A DNA stretch of 64,000 nucleotides from UBA11891 sp965658355 (lineage in GTDB: Bacteria > Bacteroidota > Bacteroidia > Flavobacteriales > Flavobacteriaceae). A program made the position numbers and the translations under genes. This document shows positions 42,541 through 51,648 of this stretch, one piece after another. The DNA lies in the NCBI GenBank assembly GCA_965658355.1, contig CBFHRX010000004.1:13148-77147 (forward strand), read 5' to 3'. The stretch's first letter is position 1, and each line of letters begins with the position of its first letter. The notes beneath the pieces are model-generated. The model did not search any database, was not told the origin of the DNA, and saw only the letters and a program-made list of their open reading frames with translations.

Positions 42541-42553
42541 ACACCTCCTTTCT
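42541..42553 (-). promoter_or_regulatory. Extended Shine-Dalgarno sequence
   Basis: AGAAAGGAGGTGT is complementary to the 16S 3' tail (ACCTCCTTTCT) over 12 nt. In Bacteroidota ribosomes bS21, bS18 and bS6 sequester the anti-SD, and rpsU is the established gene that keeps a strong SD. An SD this long elsewhere is unusual. Confidence 0.75.
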
Positions 42554-42601
42554 ACATTAAATTAAACATCACTGTTGTCACAGCGCTCATTGGTTCTGTA
42601 C

Positions 42602-42631
42602 CAAAATTAGAAATTGTTTGTTACTGTCAAA
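42602..42631 (-). promoter_or_regulatory. Consensus promoter of the 21-codon unit
   Basis: TTTG (42628-42631), 18 nt, TAATTTTG (42602-42609) on the minus strand, directly after the antiporter stop codon. The transcription start would be near 42596, giving a 5' leader of about 59 nt. Confidence 0.7.
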
Positions 42632-42633
42632 AA

Positions 42634-43902
42634 CTAATCCACTAATTTTTTTAAGGTTAGCCCCTGCCCTAAAATTGTAAACAATACGACCGCATAGGTA
42701 AGAATTAAGATTAAAGACTTTCCACCTCCCATGCTATCGGGAAGATTCAAGGCCAACGCAACACTCAATCCCCCTCGAAGTCCTCCCCAGGTAATAATAA
42801 GAGCCGTCTTTTTTTCAAAGGTTTTCCAAATGGATAAAAAACGAATAGGAAGGGTGACTCCAATAAAACGAGCGATTACAACCACTACAATAATCAACGC
42901 CGAGGCAATGAGATACGATATTTTGAAACTCCCAACTAGGGTTATAATTTCAAGACCAATAAGAATAAAAAGAACGGCATTAAGGGTTTCATCAAGCAAG
43001 TGCCAAAATTTATATACATACGCTCCCATAGCGCGTTGAAGGCCTTCTTTTTCGTCATCTGTGTCAATATTTTGATTCATAAAAAGCCCCATAACGACAA
43101 CGCCTAGAACCGCCGAGAAATGAAAATAATGGGATATAATAGGAAGGATTAACACCATGGATAAAGTGACTAAAACCTCTAATTCTACATGTTCATTTTC
43201 GATATACTTCACCAGCTTTAATCCTAAGAATCCCATTATGGCTCCTAATAAAACGCCTCCCCCAACTTCTGTTGCAAACAGGCCAAAGACGGTTGAAGCA
43301 GAAATCGTATCAACTCCATTTTGCTGAATATTTAAGAGGGTAAGAAACACCACAACCCCGATACCATCATTGAACAATGATTCTCCTGCAATTCGTGTTT
43401 CTGTAATGGAGGAAAGATTCATTTTCTTAACCATAGCCAAAACAGCGATCGGGTCTGTTGGCGCAATCAAGGCACCAAAAAGGAGACAATCAATATAACT
43501 AAGCCCTAGAGAACCCAAGCCTAGAAAAGGCAGTGTAAGCATCCAATGAAGCGCAGTTCCAATGGCAAAAGTAGAAAACAGGACGCCAAAGCTAGCCAGT
43601 AAAAGGATGGTGAGTTTGTCTTTTAACAACTCGTGAACATTCACGCTTATGGCACCAGCAAAGAGTAAAAAAGGAAGCATCACATTGACCAGAAGATTGC
43701 TAAAATCGTATTCTACAGTAATCATCTGAACAGCATCAAACAAGTCTGGATAAAGAACCCCGATACCCATTATAGAGACAGATAATAGCAAGGCTAAAAC
43801 CATAAGCCCGATAGTGGTCGGCAACTTAAGAATACGAATGTTTACAAGCGAAAAAAAAGCAGCCAAGCTAATTAGAATGGTTGTGAGTTCAAGTACTTCC
43901 AT
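42634..43902 (-). CDS. CPA1-type Na+/H+ antiporter
   Basis: Inner-membrane cation/proton antiporter of the NhaP/CPA1 family, 422 aa with about 12 TM helices. ALIAPTDPIAVLAMVKK (about 146-162) and IAGESLFNDGIGVVVFLTLL (about 170-189) carry the conserved Asp and Asn-Asp of the exchange site; TWGGLRGGLSVALAL near the C terminus is also characteristic. It maintains sodium and pH balance, useful in seawater. Transcribed alone; its stop abuts the promoter of the 21-codon unit. Confidence 0.93.
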   Translation of the reverse strand: MEVLELTTILISLAAFFSLVNIRILKLPTTIGLMVLALLLSVSIMGIGVLYPDLFDAVQMITVEYDFSNLLVNVMLPFLLFAGAISVNVHELLKDKLTILLLASFGVLFSTFAIGTALHWMLTLPFLGLGSLGLSYIDCLLFGALIAPTDPIAVLAMVKKMNLSSITETRIAGESLFNDGIGVVVFLTLLNIQQNGVDTISASTVFGLFATEVGGGVLLGAIMGFLGLKLVKYIENEHVELEVLVTLSMVLILPIISHYFHFSAVLGVVVMGLFMNQNIDTDDEKEGLQRAMGAYVYKFWHLLDETLNAVLFILIGLEIITLVGSFKISYLIASALIIVVVVIARFIGVTLPIRFLSIWKTFEKKTALIITWGGLRGGLSVALALNLPDSMGGGKSLILILTYAVVLFTILGQGLTLKKLVD

Positions 43903-43934
43903 AATTTATAGTTAGAAATGTCAATATAGTAAAA

Positions 43935-44519
43935 TTATACAGCCATAATACGTTTGATGTATTTTCCGACGAGGTCAAACTCTAGATTGACCGCTGTCCC
44001 TTCTTTAAATTGATGAAAATTAGTGTGTTCATACGTGTAGGGAATAATCGCCACAGAAAAAGCGTTTGTGTCTGAATCAACAACAGTAAGACTTACTCCG
44101 TTTACTGTAATAGACCCTTTTTCTATTGTGATGTTTTTAGGCCCTGGATCGTATTCAAAACGAAAACGCCAACTTCCAGACTCGTTTGCAATAGAAGTAC
44201 AAACGGCCACCTGGTCTACATGTCCTTGAACAAGATGACCGTCTAGACGGGCGTTAAGTTGCATGGCGCGTTCTAGATTAATCAAATCTCCCACTTTCCA
44301 CTTTCCCACATTGGTTTTGTCCAAAGTCTCTTGAATGGCAGTCACGGTGTAATGGGTTTCGTTCTGTTTGACAACCGTCAAACAAACCCCATTATGAGCC
44401 AAACTTTGATCTATTTTTAATGCTTTCGCCAATGGGCTTTTCATTTCTATGTGAAGATTGGTGTTGTCTTTTTCCAAACGAACGACCTCCCCAAAAGCTT
44501 CTATAATTCCTGTAAACAT
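43935..44519 (-). CDS. ribE: Riboflavin synthase, alpha chain
   Basis: Converts two molecules of 6,7-dimethyl-8-ribityllumazine to riboflavin plus a pyrimidine. MFTGIIEAFGEV at the N terminus is diagnostic. Two homologous barrel halves are visible: SLAHNGVCLTVV (about 39-50) and SITVNGVSLTVVD (about 136-148), and QGHVDQVA is the conserved linker. At 194 aa it is slightly shorter than typical. Divergent from pdxA; no other rib genes nearby. Confidence 0.95.
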   Translation of the reverse strand: MFTGIIEAFGEVVRLEKDNTNLHIEMKSPLAKALKIDQSLAHNGVCLTVVKQNETHYTVTAIQETLDKTNVGKWKVGDLINLERAMQLNARLDGHLVQGHVDQVAVCTSIANESGSWRFRFEYDPGPKNITIEKGSITVNGVSLTVVDSDTNAFSVAIIPYTYEHTNFHQFKEGTAVNLEFDLVGKYIKRIMAV

Positions 44520-44564
44520 CTTTGTTTTAATTACCTTTGGCGAAATTAGAAATAAAACACCAGC

Positions 44565-45560
44565 ATGGGTACTCCAGCAAAAAGTATTATTGGAATTTCA
44601 ATGGGAGATCCCAATGGAGTTGGGCTAGAGATTATCCTTAAAACTTTTGAAGACCGGAGGATGTTTGATTTTTTCACGGTTGTTTTATTTGCTCCCAAAA
44701 AGCTGGTTCAAGCTCAAAAAGAACATTTTGAAGTAACAACCGATATTCAGTTTGGGACAGACTTAAATAAGCTGAACAAGGCAAAATTAAATGTGGTGGC
44801 TATTGAAACAACAGAGTATCAGCATGCTTTTGGTGTGGTTGATCCCAAAGCCGGAGAATGTGCTTTTGCTTCCCTCAAAGCGGCTACTTCAGCCCTCAAG
44901 AAGAAATCAATAGCGGCACTGGTTACGGCTCCAATCCATAAAAAATCGATACAGTCAGAGCAGTTTGACTTTCCTGGACATACTCAGTTTTTGGCAAAAG
45001 AATTAGCGGGAGATGCACTCATGCTCATGGTGACGGATCAACTAAGGGTTGCATTGGTAACCGATCATATTCCTGTAAAAGAAGTAAGCACAACAATAAC
45101 CCCCGAGTTAATAGCGCGTAAAATAACACAATTTTACCACAGCCTTCAACAGGATTTTGGTATTACAAAGCCTAAGATTGCAGTACTGGGAATGAACCCT
45201 CACGCAGGAGATGAAGGCGTAATAGGGGAAGAAGATGACACCGTTATTCAGCCTGTTTTATCCGATTTTCAAGGCAAAGGAAAATTGGTGTATGGACCTT
45301 ATTCTGCGGATAGTTTTTTTGGCTCAAACGCTGCCGCTAATTTTGATGGTATATTGGCTATGTATCACGATCAAGGCTTGATTCCCTTTAAAACATTATC
45401 CTTCGGAGAAGGGGTTAATTTTACAGCTGGCCTCACTGCTGTGAGAACTTCTCCTGACCATGGTACTGCCTTTGATATTGCAGGCAAAGGCCTTGCGACA
45501 CTTAGCTCATTTAAAGCAGCGCTTTTCGCTGCAAAGGAAATTGCACAAAGAAGAGTGTAA
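44565..45560 (+). CDS. pdxA: 4-hydroxythreonine-4-phosphate dehydrogenase
   Basis: NAD- and metal-dependent step of de novo pyridoxal phosphate synthesis. ISMGDPNGVGLEI (about 11-23), FPGHTQFLAKEL with a metal His, GMNPHAGDEGVIG with the second, and MYHDQGLIPFKTL with the third; the end has VRTSPDHGTAFDIAGKG. 331 aa is usual for Bacteroidota PdxA. It precedes the yceD-rpmF block by about 100 nt, which holds a separate promoter. Confidence 0.95.
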   Translation: MGTPAKSIIGISMGDPNGVGLEIILKTFEDRRMFDFFTVVLFAPKKLVQAQKEHFEVTTDIQFGTDLNKLNKAKLNVVAIETTEYQHAFGVVDPKAGECAFASLKAATSALKKKSIAALVTAPIHKKSIQSEQFDFPGHTQFLAKELAGDALMLMVTDQLRVALVTDHIPVKEVSTTITPELIARKITQFYHSLQQDFGITKPKIAVLGMNPHAGDEGVIGEEDDTVIQPVLSDFQGKGKLVYGPYSADSFFGSNAAANFDGILAMYHDQGLIPFKTLSFGEGVNFTAGLTAVRTSPDHGTAFDIAGKGLATLSSFKAALFAAKEIAQRRV

Positions 45561-45640
45561 GTTTTCCTCAGAAAAAGAATCCCTTGGGATTTGATACTTT
45601 AAAAACAGTCATATAAATAGGGGTTTTTCAATTATTTTCA

Positions 45641-45648
45641 TAAATTTG
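45641..45648 (+). promoter_or_regulatory. -7 box upstream of yceD-rpmF
   Basis: TAAATTTG matches TAnnTTTG 18 nt before the yceD-like ATG at 45667. The -33 box is only partly conserved. Confidence 0.45.
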
Positions 45649-45666
45649 CATGCTCAATTTTAGGCT

Positions 45667-46188
45667 ATGGATGCGCGGTCAGAGTTTGTAATTCCTTTTG
45701 TAGGATTAAAAAACGGACAACACAGCTTTGAGTTTAAGATTGATAAAACGTTCTTTGAAGCTTTTGAGTTTTTTGATTTTGACCACCCTACTTTTACAAT
45801 ACAAGTAGAGGTTGAAAAAAAAGAACAGTTATTAGAATTTGCGCTGCAAGCAAAAGGAGTTGTTGGCGTTGAATGTGATCTTTCAACAGAACCTTTTGAA
45901 ATGCCAATCGAAACTTCATTTGATTTGATTGTCAAATTTGGAGCCGAATTCAACAATGACAACGATGAGATTTTAGTGTTGCCACACGGCAGCTATCAAG
46001 TGGATCTTTCTCAATTTGTTTACGAGATGATTTTATTGGCAGTACCCAGTAAAAAAATCCACCCTCAGATTGAAGATGGGACCTTGCAATCTCCGATTCT
46101 TGAAAAATTAAAAGAACTCGAGCCGAAAGAAATAAAATCGCAACAGGAGAATGATCCTCGTTGGGACAAACTAAAAGATCTATTATAG
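45667..46188 (+). CDS. DUF177/YceD family protein
   Basis: 173 aa, linked to 23S rRNA maturation and nearly always upstream of rpmF. It has the N-terminal FVIPFVGLKNGQHSFEFKID, GVVGVECDLSTEPFEMPI in the middle, and C-terminal PRWDKLKDLL, common at the end of this family. The pairs of Cys in classical YceD are reduced to one here. It precedes rpmF by 34 nt in the conserved order. Confidence 0.85.
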   Translation: MDARSEFVIPFVGLKNGQHSFEFKIDKTFFEAFEFFDFDHPTFTIQVEVEKKEQLLEFALQAKGVVGVECDLSTEPFEMPIETSFDLIVKFGAEFNNDNDEILVLPHGSYQVDLSQFVYEMILLAVPSKKIHPQIEDGTLQSPILEKLKELEPKEIKSQQENDPRWDKLKDLL

Positions 46189-46222
46189 ACCATTAAGTAT
46201 TAAAATATAAAAACAGGAAACA

Positions 46223-46420
46223 ATGGCACATCCTAAAAGAAAAATATCAAAAACGCGTAGAGACAAAAGAAGAACGCACTACAAAGCCAGTTCTCAGCAA
46301 ATAGCGACTTGCGGGGCAACAGGAGAAGCACATTTATACCACCGTGCTCACTGGCATGAAGGAAAATTATACTACAGAGGAAAAGTATTGATTGACAGTG
46401 CTGAAGGAGCTGAAGCCTAG
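46223..46420 (+). CDS. rpmF: 50S ribosomal protein L32
   Basis: 65-aa ribosomal protein bL32. AHPKRKISKTRRDKRRTHYK at the N terminus is diagnostic. The zinc-ribbon Cys residues of some L32 proteins are mostly absent (a single Cys in IATCGATGE), so this is the zinc-independent type. Forms the classical block with yceD before it and fabH-accB-accC after it, though a terminator separates it from fabH. Confidence 0.96.
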   Translation: MAHPKRKISKTRRDKRRTHYKASSQQIATCGATGEAHLYHRAHWHEGKLYYRGKVLIDSAEGAEA

Positions 46421-46444
46421 CCAAATCCCTCACCTAAACCCACC

Positions 46445-46479
46445 AAACTCTCTTATTACTTCATAAGAGGGTTTTTTTT
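46445..46479 (+). terminator. Terminator after rpmF
   Basis: Twelve-pair stem AAACTCTCTTAT/ATAAGAGGGTTT (one G-T pair) with loop TACTTC, then TTTTT. Confidence 0.85.
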
Positions 46480-46553
46480 ATGATGTTTATTTCAATGTCA
46501 AAAAAACGACTATCTTCACTTGAAAGAATCACAGATAAGTAAGGACTTTTGAA

Positions 46554-47561
46554 ATGACTTCTGTGTCAAAGAAAACCATAAAAGCAGCTATTACTGCTGT
46601 TTCGGGCTATGTTCCTGAAGACAAGCTAACCAATTCAGATTTGGAAAAGATGGTGGATACCAACGATGAATGGATTGTCACCAGAACAGGAATCAAAGAG
46701 CGCCGTATTTTAAAAGATCCCTCCAAAGGCACTTCATATATGGCTATCGAAGCCGCCAAGCAACTATTGGAAAAGTCAGAAACGAAGGCGGAAGAAATTG
46801 ATATGCTTATCCTGGCAACGATTACACCTGACATGAAAGTAGCTGCTACTGCCGCTAAAGTAGCGACGGATATAGGGGCCTATAATGCCTTTGCATTTGA
46901 TTTACAAGCGGCATGCTCTGGTTTTTTATACAGCATGTCTGTGGCAGCCGCTAAAATCGAAGCCGGACATTGTCAAAAAGTACTTGTAATTGGAGCCGAT
47001 AAAATGTCGTCAATAGTAGATTATACAGATCGGACCACCTGCATCATTTTTGGAGATGGAGCTGGGGCCGTTTTAATGGAGGCGAGTAAAAATGGGTGTG
47101 GTTGGGAAGATGAGTATTTTAGGTCTAATGGTATCGGACAAGAACACCTGCATATAAAAGCAGGGGGCTCACTTCACCCAACAAGTCAAGAGACAATAGC
47201 CAAAGGCTGGGAGAATATTTACCAAGACGGCAAAACAGTTTTTAAATATGCCGTTTCAGAAATGGCTGCAGCGACGACTGCAATACTTGAGCGCAATCAA
47301 CTGAAGCCCGAAAGCATAGACTACATTATTGCACATCAAGCGAATAAACGTATTTTAGAGGCTACAAGAAAGAATGCCTTTTTGAATGAAAAACAATTTT
47401 TAACCAACATAGAGAATTACGGCAATACCACAGCAGCGACATTACCATTGCTATTGTGGGATTATGAAAACCAATTTAAAACAGGAGATAAACTATTATT
47501 TACGGCCTTTGGAGGGGGATTTACATGGGGCTCTTCTTATTATACATGGGCGTATAACTAA
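46554..47561 (+). CDS. fabH: Beta-ketoacyl-ACP synthase III
   Basis: Starts fatty-acid synthesis by condensing acetyl-CoA with malonyl-ACP. Catalytic Cys in LQAACSGFLYS (about 121), His in IIAHQANKRI (about 262) and Asn in ENYGNTTAA (about 292). DEWIVTRTGIKERRI near the N terminus is typical. At 335 aa it is standard. Followed 17 nt later by accB; the three enzymes from fabH to accC start the malonyl pathway. Confidence 0.96.
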   Translation: MTSVSKKTIKAAITAVSGYVPEDKLTNSDLEKMVDTNDEWIVTRTGIKERRILKDPSKGTSYMAIEAAKQLLEKSETKAEEIDMLILATITPDMKVAATAAKVATDIGAYNAFAFDLQAACSGFLYSMSVAAAKIEAGHCQKVLVIGADKMSSIVDYTDRTTCIIFGDGAGAVLMEASKNGCGWEDEYFRSNGIGQEHLHIKAGGSLHPTSQETIAKGWENIYQDGKTVFKYAVSEMAAATTAILERNQLKPESIDYIIAHQANKRILEATRKNAFLNEKQFLTNIENYGNTTAATLPLLLWDYENQFKTGDKLLFTAFGGGFTWGSSYYTWAYN

Positions 47562-47578
47562 TTCGAAAAAGTAAACGT

Positions 47579-48091
47579 ATGGATATTAAAGAAATTCAAA
47601 ATCTAATTCGCTTTGTAGCCAAATCTGGCGCACATGAGGTAAAATTAGAAATGGAAGATGTTAAGATTACCATTAAAACGGCTGCCGACAACGTATTGCC
47701 AGAACAGCAAACGATAGTACAGCAAATACCTGCTATGCCAGCTGCAAGCCCAATGCCTGCAGCGCAAGCTATCAATGCACCCGCAGTGGAGACAGAGGCT
47801 ACTTCAGAACCCGCTTCTTCCAATGGAGGATCAAATGAGGCAGATGCGAACTTAATCACTGTAAAATCTCCCATTATTGGGACCTTTTATCGAAAGTCTG
47901 CTCCTGATAAACCAGCCTTTGTTGAGGTAGGTGCCGATGTAAAAATAGGGGATGTGCTTTGCGTTATTGAAGCCATGAAACTTTTCAATGAAATCGAATC
48001 TGAAGTAAGTGGAAAAGTGGTCAAGATTTTAGTTGATGATGCTTCTCCGGTTGAGTTTGATCAGCCCTTATTTTTGGTTGACCCATCCTAA
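47579..48091 (+). CDS. accB: Biotin carboxyl carrier protein of acetyl-CoA carboxylase
   Basis: 170 aa. A helical N terminus (MDIKEIQNLIRFVAKSGAHE), a proline/alanine-rich linker (about 55-90) and the C-terminal biotinyl domain with VIEAMKLFNEIE, whose Lys carries biotin. It delivers carboxylated biotin to the transferase subunits, which are not in the window. Lies between fabH and accC, 11 nt before accC. Confidence 0.96.
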   Translation: MDIKEIQNLIRFVAKSGAHEVKLEMEDVKITIKTAADNVLPEQQTIVQQIPAMPAASPMPAAQAINAPAVETEATSEPASSNGGSNEADANLITVKSPIIGTFYRKSAPDKPAFVEVGADVKIGDVLCVIEAMKLFNEIESEVSGKVVKILVDDASPVEFDQPLFLVDPS

Positions 48092-48102
48092 AAACCCATT
48101 TT

Positions 48103-49443
48103 ATGTTTAGCAAAATTTTAATTGCCAATCGAGGTGAGATTGCCATGCGTATTATACGTACTTGTAAAGAAATGGGAATCAAGACTGTTGCGGTCTACTC
48201 AAAAGCCGATGTAGATAGTTTACATGTTCGTTTTGCAGACGAAGCTGTTTGTATTGGGCCTGCTCCTAGTAGTGAATCGTATTTAAAAATATCGAATATC
48301 ATCGCAGCTGCTGAAATCACGAATGCAGATGCCATTCACCCTGGATATGGTTTCCTATCCGAAAATGCCAAGTTTTCTAAAATTTGCGCTGAGCACGAGA
48401 TTAAATTTATCGGCGCTTCATCGGAAATGATCGATAAAATGGGAGACAAGGCAACTGCTAAGGCGACTATGAAGGCCGCAGGTGTTCCTACTATCCCAGG
48501 TTCAGAAGGGCTTTTAGAGTCTTTAGAGGAAGCACATGAGATCGCTGCCGATATGGGCTACCCAGTCATGCTCAAAGCGACTGCTGGAGGAGGCGGAAAA
48601 GGGATGCGTGCTGTATGGAAAGCCGAAGAGCTCGAAAAGGCATGGGAAAGTGCCCGACAGGAAGCGGGTGCTGCCTTTGGCAACGATGGGATGTATATGG
48701 AAAAACTCATAGAAGAACCCCGCCATATAGAAATTCAAGTGGTAGGTGACTCCTATGGAAAGGCTTGTCATTTGTCCGAGAGAGACTGCTCTGTTCAGCG
48801 ACGTCATCAAAAGTTGACAGAAGAAACCCCCTCTCCATTTATGACAGCTAGCTTGCGGAAAAAAATGGGAGAAGCGGCCGTTCAAGCAGCAGAATATATT
48901 AAGTACGAAGGAGCCGGTACAGTAGAGTTTTTAGTTGACAAGCATCGTAACTTTTATTTTATGGAGATGAACACCCGTATTCAAGTGGAGCATCCCATAA
49001 CGGAGCAGGTCATTGATTTTGATTTGATCCGCGAACAAATAAAAGTCGCAACGGGGATTCCAATTTCAGGGAAGCACTATACTCCCAAGTTGCATTCCAT
49101 AGAATGCCGTATCAATGCCGAAGACCCTCACAATGATTTTAGACCTTCACCAGGTAAAATAACCACCCTTCATTTTCCGGGTGGACATGGAGTTCGACTC
49201 GATACTCATGTATATTCTGGATACGTCATTCCACCCCATTATGACTCTATGATTGCCAAGTTGATCACAACCGCACAAACCCGTGAAGAAGCCATCAATA
49301 AAATGAAACGTGCTTTGGACGAATTTTATATAGAAGGAATCAAAACAACGATTCCCTTCCACCGAAAATTAATGGATCATCCAGACTATGTCGCTGGTAA
49401 TTATACCACGAAGTTTATGGAAGACTTCAGTATGGAAGATTAA
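48103..49443 (+). CDS. accC: Biotin carboxylase subunit of acetyl-CoA carboxylase
   Basis: ATP-grasp enzyme that carboxylates biotin on AccB. KILIANRGEIAMRI begins the protein, KATAGGGGKGMR is the glycine-rich ATP loop, QRRHQKLTEETPSP the B-subdomain signature, and MEMNTRIQVEHPITE holds catalytic residues. 446 aa, standard. The stop codon flows directly into a strong bidirectional terminator shared with the convergent prolyl oligopeptidase gene. Confidence 0.97.
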   Translation: MFSKILIANRGEIAMRIIRTCKEMGIKTVAVYSKADVDSLHVRFADEAVCIGPAPSSESYLKISNIIAAAEITNADAIHPGYGFLSENAKFSKICAEHEIKFIGASSEMIDKMGDKATAKATMKAAGVPTIPGSEGLLESLEEAHEIAADMGYPVMLKATAGGGGKGMRAVWKAEELEKAWESARQEAGAAFGNDGMYMEKLIEEPRHIEIQVVGDSYGKACHLSERDCSVQRRHQKLTEETPSPFMTASLRKKMGEAAVQAAEYIKYEGAGTVEFLVDKHRNFYFMEMNTRIQVEHPITEQVIDFDLIREQIKVATGIPISGKHYTPKLHSIECRINAEDPHNDFRPSPGKITTLHFPGGHGVRLDTHVYSGYVIPPHYDSMIAKLITTAQTREEAINKMKRALDEFYIEGIKTTIPFHRKLMDHPDYVAGNYTTKFMEDFSMED

Positions 49444-49470
49444 AAAAAGCGGCTTAACAGCCGCTTTTTT
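49443..49470. terminator. Bidirectional terminator between accC and the S9 peptidase gene
   Basis: AAAAAAGCGGCT-TAAC-AGCCGCTTTTTT, a perfect 12-bp stem with T-runs in both directions between two convergent stops. Confidence 0.92.
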
Positions 49471-49471
49471 G

Positions 49472-51604
49472 TTAGCCTTTAATGTTTCCTGTTTTTTCAG
49501 GGAGTACTTTATAACCCATATTGTAAAGGGTAAACCCAAAGAGGTCCGCATATTGATCAATAATTTTGCGAACTGGGGTGCCAGCCCCATGACCGGCTTT
49601 GGTTTCAATTCGGATCATGACAGGGTTTTGACCGGTCTGCTTTTCTTGTAGTTCAGCTGCGAATTTAAAGGAATGCGCAGGTACGACTCTATCGTCGTGA
49701 TCTCCAGTGGTAACCAAGGTAGCGGGATATCGAATACCGGCTTTTACATTGTGGACCGGAGAATAGCTTTTTAGATACTGAAACATTTCTTCTGATTCTT
49801 CAGAGGTCCCATAGTCATAGGCCCAGCCGGCACCTGCAGTAAAGGTATGGTAGCGAAGCATGTCAAGCACGCCAACAGCCGGAAGGGCTACTTTAAAGAG
49901 CTCAGGTCTCTGAGTCATACAGGCCCCTACTAACAATCCCCCATTAGAACCTCCGCGGATAGCCAGAAATTCGGGCGTAGTCACATTCTCTTGAATCAGA
50001 TATTCTGCAGCCGCAATAAAGTCGTTAAAAACATTTTGTTTTTGGGTTTTAGTACCGGCTTTGTGCCATTCCTTTCCGTATTCTCCACCACCACGAATAT
50101 TGGGAACCGCATAGACCCCACCTTGTTCCATCCATACTGCATTGGCAATACTAAATCGAGGGGTTAAACTAATATTAAACCCACCATACCCATACAAGAG
50201 GGTTGGATTCTTGCCAGTGTATTCAAGTCCCTTTTTATGCGTAATGATCATGGGAATCGTAGTACCGTCTTTTGATTCATAAAAAACTTGCTTGGACTCA
50301 TAGGCCGTAGGGTCAAATTCAATGGAAGGTGCCCAGTAGGACTCCGACGTCATGGATTTCGGATGATAGGCATAAATACTGCCAGGGGTATGGTAATTGG
50401 AAAAAGAATAATAAAGAGTGTCTTGCTCTTTTTTTCCGCCAAACCCACTTGCACTTCCAACTCCTGGGAGCGTAATTTCATCAATCAAGTTGCCTTTGTA
50501 GTCATATTGGTACACTTTAGAAATGGCATCAATCATGTATTTCGCAAAGAGAAAACCACCCCCTGAACTCGGGCTCAATACGTGTTCTTTTTCTGGAATC
50601 ACGTCTTCCCAATACGCTTGTTGGGGTTTGTCTTTTTTTGCACGAACCAATCTTTTATTGGGCGCCTTATAGTTTGTAACAAAATAAAAATAACGAGCAT
50701 CACTATCCAACAAATAGGTGTCGCTGTTATAATCCGAAACAATTGGGATTAAAGGGGCCTTTTTTTTGCTTAGATTTTTGACGAATAATTTGTTTCCTGA
50801 AGTAGATTCCGAAGCAGAGATAAATAGGTAGTTCCCGTCTTCGGTAACATCGGCTCCGACGTACCGATTTTTCTCTTTTTCAGTCCCCCCAAAAACAAGC
50901 TTATCTTCTGCTTGTTTGCTTCCAAGGCTGTGATAATAAAGTTTGTGTTGATCTGTTTTTTCAGAAAGCACACTTCCTTCGGGCTTGTCATAACGAGAAT
51001 AGTAAAATCCCTCATTGCGTTTCCATTGAACCCCACTAAATTTTATATTGACAAGCGTGTCTTCTAGGATGGTTTTGGATTGCGCATCCATCACAATGAC
51101 TTTACGCCAGTCGCTTCCTCCTTCTGAGATGGAATAGGCTACCGTATTACCGTCCTCCGAAAAGCTTACCCCTGCTAGAGAAGTGGTTCCATCTTTTGAA
51201 AATGTGTTGGGATTTAGAAACACTTCTTCGCCGTCTTTTTTAGTACTACGGAAGAGCACGTACTGATTTTGAAGCCCTGTATTTCGATAAAAATACGTGA
51301 AGTCACCCTCTTTAAAGGGAGCGGTCTGTTTTGGGTAGTCCCAAATGGATTGTAAGCGATCCGCAAGCTGAGCTCGATAGGGAATTTGATCCAAGTAGGA
51401 AAAGGTAACTTCATTTTGTTCTGCTACCCATTCCGCGGTATCCTCACTTAAATCGTCCTCCAGCCAGCGGTAATTATCTATTACTTCGGTATCAAAATAA
51501 CGATCTGTGACGGGTTTTTTTTCGGTGTCTGGGTATTGGAAACCCGTTGTGTTCTGACAACTCATCAAGAGCGTCAAAACACCTATGCATACAAGCGCTT
51601 TCAT
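49472..51604 (-). CDS. Prolyl oligopeptidase family (S9) lipoprotein
   Basis: Serine peptidase that cleaves after proline in short peptides. Lipobox LLMSC (Cys16). N-terminal seven-bladed propeller with DNYRWLEDDLSEDTAEWV near 43-60, then the alpha/beta-hydrolase: GGFNISLTPRF, GGEYGKEWHKAG, nucleophile Ser in RGGSNGGLL (about 555), Asp in TGDHDDRVVP and His in KAGHGAG. At 710 aa it is full length. Probably periplasmic or outer-membrane bound, for peptide scavenging. Confidence 0.94.
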   Translation of the reverse strand: MKALVCIGVLTLLMSCQNTTGFQYPDTEKKPVTDRYFDTEVIDNYRWLEDDLSEDTAEWVAEQNEVTFSYLDQIPYRAQLADRLQSIWDYPKQTAPFKEGDFTYFYRNTGLQNQYVLFRSTKKDGEEVFLNPNTFSKDGTTSLAGVSFSEDGNTVAYSISEGGSDWRKVIVMDAQSKTILEDTLVNIKFSGVQWKRNEGFYYSRYDKPEGSVLSEKTDQHKLYYHSLGSKQAEDKLVFGGTEKEKNRYVGADVTEDGNYLFISASESTSGNKLFVKNLSKKKAPLIPIVSDYNSDTYLLDSDARYFYFVTNYKAPNKRLVRAKKDKPQQAYWEDVIPEKEHVLSPSSGGGFLFAKYMIDAISKVYQYDYKGNLIDEITLPGVGSASGFGGKKEQDTLYYSFSNYHTPGSIYAYHPKSMTSESYWAPSIEFDPTAYESKQVFYESKDGTTIPMIITHKKGLEYTGKNPTLLYGYGGFNISLTPRFSIANAVWMEQGGVYAVPNIRGGGEYGKEWHKAGTKTQKQNVFNDFIAAAEYLIQENVTTPEFLAIRGGSNGGLLVGACMTQRPELFKVALPAVGVLDMLRYHTFTAGAGWAYDYGTSEESEEMFQYLKSYSPVHNVKAGIRYPATLVTTGDHDDRVVPAHSFKFAAELQEKQTGQNPVMIRIETKAGHGAGTPVRKIIDQYADLFGFTLYNMGYKVLPEKTGNIKG

Positions 51605-51648
51605 GAACTGAGTTTTTAAGTACTTAAAGGTATTAAACCTTTTTGAAC

